A stretch of 11,142 nt of DNA from Dysgonamonadaceae bacterium. GTDB lineage: Bacteria > Bacteroidota > Bacteroidia > Bacteroidales > Azobacteroidaceae. The notes beneath the pieces are model-generated. The model ran no database searches. It saw nothing but the letters and a program-made list of their open reading frames with translations, and was not told the DNA's origin. The stretch is from positions 1 through 11,142 of the forward strand of contig JAIRSN010000223.1 in the NCBI GenBank assembly GCA_031255425.1, written 5' to 3'. This document shows positions 6,764 to 11,142 of the stretch, one piece after another. Numbering within the stretch: the stretch's first letter is position 1; the number at the start of each line of letters is the position of its first letter. Both the position numbers and the translations under genes were made by a program.

Positions 6764-8031
6764 AAGCATTAATGTTTGGCTGGGAATTTCCGCCCCATAT
6801 CCTGGGCGGGCTCGGCACCGCCAGTTACGGTTTGACCAAAGGCATGGCCTTGCAACCGGATATGGAGATTACGTTTGTGATGCCCAAACCCTGGGGCGAC
6901 GAGGATCAAAGTTTCCTCCGGTTGATCGGCGCCTGCAACACGCCTGTTGTCTGGAAGGAGGCGGATTGGGAATATGTCAGGGAGCGTGTCGGCAAATACA
7001 TGGATCCGCAACTGTATTTCGACCTGCGGAACCATATTTACGCCGATTTCAGCTATTTCCCTGTGAACGAATTGGGATGCATCGGCTTCTCCGGAAGGTA
7101 TCCCGATAACCTGCTGGAAGAAATCAACAATTATTCCATCATGGCGGGAGTGATTGCCCGGACCGTTGCCTGCGACGTGATTCACTCGCACGACTGGCTG
7201 ACCTACCCCGCCGGTATCCACACGAAAACCGTTACCGGGAAACCGCTGGTGGTTCACGTGCATGCCACCGACTTCGACCGGAGCCGGGGGAAGGTGAACC
7301 CGACCGTTTACCGGATAGAAAAAGACGGCATGGATCACGCCGATCACATCATCACCGTGAGCAACCTGACCCGCAACACCGTTATCGAGAAATACCACCA
7401 GGACCCGCGGAAAGTGACCACCGTTCACAATGCCGTGGAACCCATCTGCCCGGAAATCGCCACCATCCCCTCCAAAAAGGGAACCAAGGACAAGGTCATT
7501 ACCTTCCTCGGACGGATTACGATGCAGAAGGGACCGGAATACTTTGTGGAAGCCGCCGCGAAAGTGTTGAAAAAGACCGACAATGTCCGTTTCGTCATGG
7601 CGGGGAACGGCGATATGATGAATCAGATGATTCGCCTGGCGGCACAGCGGGGCATTTCCGACCGCTTCCATTTCACCGGTTTTATGAAAGGGACGCAGGT
7701 CTACGAAGTATTGAAATCGAGCGACGTCTACGTGATGCCTTCCGTGTCGGAGCCGTTCGGCATCTCGCCATTGGAGGCGATGCAATGCGGCGTGCCAACA
7801 ATTATCTCCAAGCAGTCGGGATGCGCCGAGATACTGGAAAAGGCGATTAAAACCGATTACTGGGACATCGAAGCCATGGCAGACGCGATGTATTCGATTA
7901 TCACCTATCCGGCGATGGCAGAATACTTGCAGGTAGAAGGCAAGGACGAAGTAGACCGGATTACCTGGGAAAAAGCCGGATGGAAAGTCCGTTCGATTTA
8001 CGATCAAGTCTTAAGCAATTACGGCCGGTGA
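6760..8031 (+). CDS. Glycogen-synthase-like glycosyltransferase (GT-B fold)
   Basis: A 423-residue GT-B retaining glycosyltransferase, probably adding glucose to alpha-1,4-glucan chains. The N-terminal domain carries GGLGTAS (16-22) and HSHDWLTYPAG (142-152). The C-terminal donor domain carries the phosphate-binding pair R252 and K257 in GRITMQKGPE, and the E-x7-E motif E331 to E339 in SEPFGISPLEA. It is shorter than classical GlgA (about 475 residues) and has LGGLG where classical GlgA has K-TGGLGDV, so it sits between families GT4 and GT5, and its nucleotide donor (ADP- or UDP-glucose) is uncertain. The ATG at 6760 overlaps the debranching gene stop by four bases and gives the family N-terminus MKALMFGWEFPPH; the in-frame ATG at 6634 is inside the previous gene. 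The pairing with GH133 and GH57 genes supports a role in glycogen synthesis. Confidence 0.9.
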   Translation: MKALMFGWEFPPHILGGLGTASYGLTKGMALQPDMEITFVMPKPWGDEDQSFLRLIGACNTPVVWKEADWEYVRERVGKYMDPQLYFDLRNHIYADFSYFPVNELGCIGFSGRYPDNLLEEINNYSIMAGVIARTVACDVIHSHDWLTYPAGIHTKTVTGKPLVVHVHATDFDRSRGKVNPTVYRIEKDGMDHADHIITVSNLTRNTVIEKYHQDPRKVTTVHNAVEPICPEIATIPSKKGTKDKVITFLGRITMQKGPEYFVEAAAKVLKKTDNVRFVMAGNGDMMNQMIRLAAQRGISDRFHFTGFMKGTQVYEVLKSSDVYVMPSVSEPFGISPLEAMQCGVPTIISKQSGCAEILEKAIKTDYWDIEAMADAMYSIITYPAMAEYLQVEGKDEVDRITWEKAGWKVRSIYDQVLSNYGR

Positions 8032-8083
8032 GCGGGAGACCGTTCGGCACCCGGCTTTATTCATCCATACAAAAAATAACATC

Positions 8084-9379
8084 ATGAAAACAATTTGTTT
8101 TTACTTTCAGGTTCACCAACCCTTCCGGCTCAAACGGTATCGTTTCTTCGACATTGGAGCGGATCATTATTACTACGACGATTTTTCCAATGAAGATATA
8201 ATTCATGGAATCGCCCACCGCACGTATTTCCCCGCCAATAACCTGTTATTGGAACTGATAAAAGAATACAACGGGAAGTTCAAGGTAGCGTTTTCCCTTT
8301 CGGGAATCGTGCTGGAACAGATGGAAATCTATGTGCCGGAAGTGATCGACCAGTTCAAGGAGCTGTCGAAAACCGGGTGCGTCGAATTTCTGGCGGAGAC
8401 CTACAACCATTCGCTTGCCTCCCTGACCGACCCGGAGGAGTTTAAGCGGCAGGTGAAAGCACATTCCGACAAAATCGAACTCCTTTTCGGGCAAAAGCCG
8501 AAGGTGTTCCGCAATACCGAGTTGATCTATTCGGACGACATCGCGTTGCAGGTCGCCGACATGGGCTTCAAGGCGATGCTGACCGAGGGCGCCAAGCATG
8601 TATTGGGATGGAAAAGCCCCAACTACCTGTATTCCGCGGCTTCTGTTCCCCAACTGAAGTTGCTGTCGCGCAACCGGAAGTTCAGCGACGACATTGCCTT
8701 CCGCTTCTCCAACTACGACTGGAGCGAATACCCGCTGGTTGCCGATAAGCTGGTGAACTGGATTGCCGCTACGCCCGAATCCGAACAGTTGGTCAATATC
8801 TTTATGAATTACGACGTGCTGGGCAGCTTGCAGGCATCCGAAACCGGCATCTTTGAGTTTTTCAAAGCCATTCCCCGTTTTGCACTGGGCAAGGGCATCA
8901 CGTTTTCCACCCCGGCGGAAGTGGTGCATCGGATGAAATCCATGGGCGAGCTGATTGTCCCCTACCCCTGTTCCTGGGCGGGAGAAGAAAAAGACATCAG
9001 CCCGTGGATGGGCAACGTTCTCCAGAAAGAAGCCGTCGACAAGCTGTACGGCATTGCCGAAAAGGTGCATCTGGTTACCGACCGGCGGATCTTGCAGGAT
9101 TGGAACTGCTTGCAGGCGAGCGATCACTTCAATTATATGAGTACGAAACTGTTCCCCGGACCCAGCGTGTACAGTCCGTACGAAAATGCCTACGATGCGT
9201 TCAACAACTACATGAACGTGCTGAGCGATTTTATCGACCGGGTACACGGGCAATTCCCCGAAGGAGTGGAGAACGAAGAACTGAACGCCCTGCTGACCAC
9301 CATCCTCAACCAGGAGGAGGAGATCAAGCGCCTGGAAAAGAAACTGAAAGAAACCCGGAAAACCAGGCAAAGCAAGTAG
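8084..9379 (+). CDS. GH57 alpha-amylase-like protein, catalytic acid replaced by Asn
   Basis: A 431-residue cytoplasmic GH57 protein (no signal peptide) related to the archaeal/Bacteroidota GH57 alpha-amylases, which hydrolyse or rearrange alpha-1,4-glucan. The conserved regions are recognisable: HQP (11-13), GCVEFLAETYNHSLA (98-112), VFRNTELIY (141-149) with the expected nucleophile Glu146, IFMNYDVLG (239-247), and SDHFNYMSTK (346-355). In the fourth region relatives read roughly MDYExFGEHQ, where Asp is the general acid; here Asn242 (codon AAT at 8807) replaces it, and the E, F and EH positions are changed too. Residues about 396-431 are Glu/Lys-rich and likely coiled coil. It lies 52 bases after the glycosyltransferase gene with no clear promoter between. 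It may be non-catalytic, perhaps a glucan-binding or regulatory partner. Confidence 0.87.
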   Translation: MKTICFYFQVHQPFRLKRYRFFDIGADHYYYDDFSNEDIIHGIAHRTYFPANNLLLELIKEYNGKFKVAFSLSGIVLEQMEIYVPEVIDQFKELSKTGCVEFLAETYNHSLASLTDPEEFKRQVKAHSDKIELLFGQKPKVFRNTELIYSDDIALQVADMGFKAMLTEGAKHVLGWKSPNYLYSAASVPQLKLLSRNRKFSDDIAFRFSNYDWSEYPLVADKLVNWIAATPESEQLVNIFMNYDVLGSLQASETGIFEFFKAIPRFALGKGITFSTPAEVVHRMKSMGELIVPYPCSWAGEEKDISPWMGNVLQKEAVDKLYGIAEKVHLVTDRRILQDWNCLQASDHFNYMSTKLFPGPSVYSPYENAYDAFNNYMNVLSDFIDRVHGQFPEGVENEELNALLTTILNQEEEIKRLEKKLKETRKTRQSK

Positions 9380-9392
9380 CCGCCTTTATCCT

Positions 9393-10295
9393 ATGCAAAT
9401 GAAATCGACTGAAAATACGCTCTGCGTGGGACTGGTACAACAGTCCAACACCGCCGGAAGGGCGGACAACTTAGACAAGCTCGCCGCCAACATCCGGGAT
9501 TGCGCTTCCCGGGGCGCCCGGCTGATTGTCTTGCAGGAACTGCACAACGACTTGTATTTCTGCCAGGTGGAAGACCCCCGCCTGTTTGACCTGGGGGAAA
9601 CGATTCCCGGACCGTCCACCGGTTGGTTCGGCAGCCTGGCGAAGGAACTGGGCGTCGTGCTGGTCTTGTCGCTGTTTGAGAAACGCGCCTCCGGACTGTA
9701 CCACAACACGGCGGTCGTAATCGAAAAGGACGGAAGCATTGCCGGCAAGTACCGCAAGATGCACATCCCCGACGATCCTGCTTATTACGAGAAATTCTAC
9801 TTCACTCCGGGCGACCTGGGTTTCCGTCCGGTGCCGACTTCGGTGGGAAACCTGGGCGTGCTGGTCTGCTGGGACCAGTGGTATCCCGAAGCCGCCCGGC
9901 TGATGGCGTTGGCGGGCGCCGACCTCCTGCTGTTCCCCACGGCAATCGGTTGGGAAACGTCGGACGCTGCCGGTGAGAAGGAAAGGCAACGGAACGCCTG
10001 GATGATTGCCCAGCAGGGGCATGCCATCGCCAACGGGCTGCACGTTGTGGCGGTCAACCGGGTTGGGATGGAAGCCGATCCCTCCGGGCGGACGGGCGGC
10101 ATCCTGTTCTGGGGCAACAGCTTTGTTGCCGGGCCGCAGGGGGAAATCATCGCCCGCGCATCCGGCAGCCGCGAGGAAAACCGGGTGGTCGAAATCAACC
10201 TGAAACGCTCCGAAGAGGTGCGCCGCTGGTGGCCCTTCCTGAGGGACCGCCGGATCGACGCCTACGGGGACATCACCAAACGTTTTATCGAATGA
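9393..10295 (+). CDS. aguB: N-carbamoylputrescine amidase
   Basis: A 300-residue cytoplasmic nitrilase-superfamily amidohydrolase that converts N-carbamoylputrescine to putrescine, CO2 and ammonia, the last step of the agmatine route. The Glu-Lys-Cys triad is visible as E49 in VLQELHN, K122 in KYRKMHIPDD and C159 in VLVCWDQWYPEA. The segments around AYYEKFYFTPGD (130-141) and RRWWPFLRDRRIDAYGD (277-293) are highly characteristic of AguB. The ATG at 9393 follows the GH57 stop by 13 bases; a second in-frame ATG at 9399 is equally possible. Its stop overlaps the ATG of the next gene. The usual partner, agmatine deiminase (aguA), is not in the window; it could lie beyond the right edge. Confidence 0.93.
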   Translation: MQMKSTENTLCVGLVQQSNTAGRADNLDKLAANIRDCASRGARLIVLQELHNDLYFCQVEDPRLFDLGETIPGPSTGWFGSLAKELGVVLVLSLFEKRASGLYHNTAVVIEKDGSIAGKYRKMHIPDDPAYYEKFYFTPGDLGFRPVPTSVGNLGVLVCWDQWYPEAARLMALAGADLLLFPTAIGWETSDAAGEKERQRNAWMIAQQGHAIANGLHVVAVNRVGMEADPSGRTGGILFWGNSFVAGPQGEIIARASGSREENRVVEINLKRSEEVRRWWPFLRDRRIDAYGDITKRFIE

Positions 10296-11142
10296 CCCGC
10301 TTCCTGCCTACTTCCCGCAAGGAAGCAGCGTTGCGCGGTTGGGAGGAGCTGGACGTCGTCCTTTTCTCCGGCGACGCTTATGTCGATCATCCTGCTTTTG
10401 GGGCGGCGGTGATCGGGCGGACCCTGGAGGCGATGGGGCTGAAAGTGGCGATTGTCCCCCAACCTAACTGGCGGGACGACCTGCGGGACTTCAAAAAGCT
10501 GGGGAAACCCCGCCTGTTTTTCGCTGTTTCTGCCGGGGCGATGGATTCGATGGTCAATAAATACACGGCAAACAAGCGGTTGCGCTCGGAAGATGCCTAC
10601 ACGCCCGATGCCCGTGCCGACATGCGCCCCGACTATCCGACGCTGGTCTACTCCGGGATACTGAAGGACTTGTACCCGGATGTTCCCGTGGTCGTCGGCG
10701 GGATTGAGGCCTCGCTGCGTCGGCTTTCGCATTACGACTATTGGCAGGACCGGCTGTTGCCCAGCATCCTGGTTCCTTCGCGGGCGGATGTGCTGGTCTA
10801 CGGCGCCGGCGAGAAGCCGCTGGCGGCTATTGTTTCTGCTTTCCGCAACGGCGCGGAAGCCGGCAGCCTGACGGATATTCCGCAAACGGTGGTTCTCCGG
10901 AAGGAGGTGAAACCTGCTGCCGGCGACCTCCCGCTTTTTTCCTACGAAGATTGCCTGAAGGATAAAAGGAAGCAGGCGCAGAACTTCCGGCGAATCGAAG
11001 AGGAATCGAACAAGCTGACTGCAGGGCGGCTGATCCAGCAGACGGGCGACCGGTTGGTCGTCGTCAACCCGCCTTATCCGCCCGCTTCCACGGAGGAGCT
11101 GGACGCGGCTTACGACCTGCCCTACACCCGGACACCGCATCC
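10292..11142 (+). CDS. YgiQ-family radical SAM protein, N-terminal part (cut by window edge)
   Basis: An open frame from the ATG at 10292 runs without a stop to the right edge (283 full codons). The N-terminus LPTSRKEAALRGWEELDV (5-22), FSGDAYVDHPAFGAAVIGR (25-43) and VVVGGIEASLRRLSHYDYW (133-151) are hallmark segments of the YgiQ family (UPF0313), proteins of about 600-700 residues with a central radical SAM domain. The Cys-rich iron-sulphur motif would lie past the edge and cannot be checked. The role of the family is not established. The start overlaps the aguB stop (ATGA, 10292-10295), indicating translational coupling. Nothing suggests a broken gene; it is just truncated by the window. 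Confidence 0.92.
   Translation, partial: MTRFLPTSRKEAALRGWEELDVVLFSGDAYVDHPAFGAAVIGRTLEAMGLKVAIVPQPNWRDDLRDFKKLGKPRLFFAVSAGAMDSMVNKYTANKRLRSEDAYTPDARADMRPDYPTLVYSGILKDLYPDVPVVVGGIEASLRRLSHYDYWQDRLLPSILVPSRADVLVYGAGEKPLAAIVSAFRNGAEAGSLTDIPQTVVLRKEVKPAAGDLPLFSYEDCLKDKRKQAQNFRRIEEESNKLTAGRLIQQTGDRLVVVNPPYPPASTEELDAAYDLPYTRTPH

Noticed and set aside
6769..8007. 412-codon minus-strand open frame opposite the glycosyltransferase gene
   Set aside because: Same in-register antisense effect; no motif in the translation and a well-conserved protein on the sense strand.
8032..8083. Separate promoter for the GH57 gene
   Set aside because: No TAnnTTTG box with a TTTG at the right distance is visible in the 52-base gap.
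8246..9370. 374-codon minus-strand open frame opposite the GH57 gene
   Set aside because: Same in-register antisense effect; low-complexity translation without domain features.
10262..11140. 292-codon minus-strand open frame at the right end
   Set aside because: It is in register with the YgiQ-family frame on the plus strand, which carries hallmark motifs.

Overview
The window looks like a chromosomal segment of a Bacteroidota (Bacteroidales) genome, perhaps near Dysgonomonadaceae or Parabacteroides. The evidence is: protein sequences that closely resemble Bacteroides-type glycogen-cluster and AguB proteins; upstream regions with the Bacteroidota sigma-factor promoter pattern (TTTG, about 19-20 bases, TAnnTTTG) rather than classical -35/-10 boxes; few recognisable Shine-Dalgarno sites; and a Bacteroidota-style signal peptide ending in A-QQ. 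The genus assignment is inference from recall, not from a search.

Layout. Positions 1-632 are non-coding and rich in repeats: a 42-bp tandem repeat (39-150), then a nested, almost mirror-symmetric cluster of six hairpins (181-370), then a canonical promoter (535-565). Next come a secreted esterase with an N-terminal CBM48-like domain (633-1808), purD (1864-3138) and a polytopic membrane protein whose start overlaps the end of purD (3129-4064). A rhomboid protease (4061-4702, minus strand) converges on it so tightly that the two stop codons share one TTAA. A divergent promoter region (4703-4819) separates the rhomboid gene from a long plus-strand operon.

That operon runs from a GH133 glycogen debranching enzyme (4820-6763) through a glycogen-synthase-like glycosyltransferase (6760-8031) and a GH57 alpha-amylase-like protein (8084-9379) to N-carbamoylputrescine amidase aguB (9393-10295) and a YgiQ-type radical SAM protein (10292 to the right edge, truncated). 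The junctions are an ATGA overlap, 52 bp, 13 bp and another ATGA overlap. The first three genes form the alpha-glucan (glycogen) turnover module typical of Bacteroidales: chain synthesis, debranching and a GH57 partner. The last two belong to polyamine synthesis and an uncharacterised radical SAM family and appear to be translationally linked to the module.

Points most worth a second look: the GH57 protein has Asn242 where the family has its catalytic acid Asp, with neighbouring active-site residues also changed, so it may be a pseudoenzyme; and the repeat and hairpin region at the left end is highly structured and is not explained by any gene in view. I see no CRISPR array, tRNA, rRNA, insertion sequence or phage gene, and no clear new defence or mobile system.
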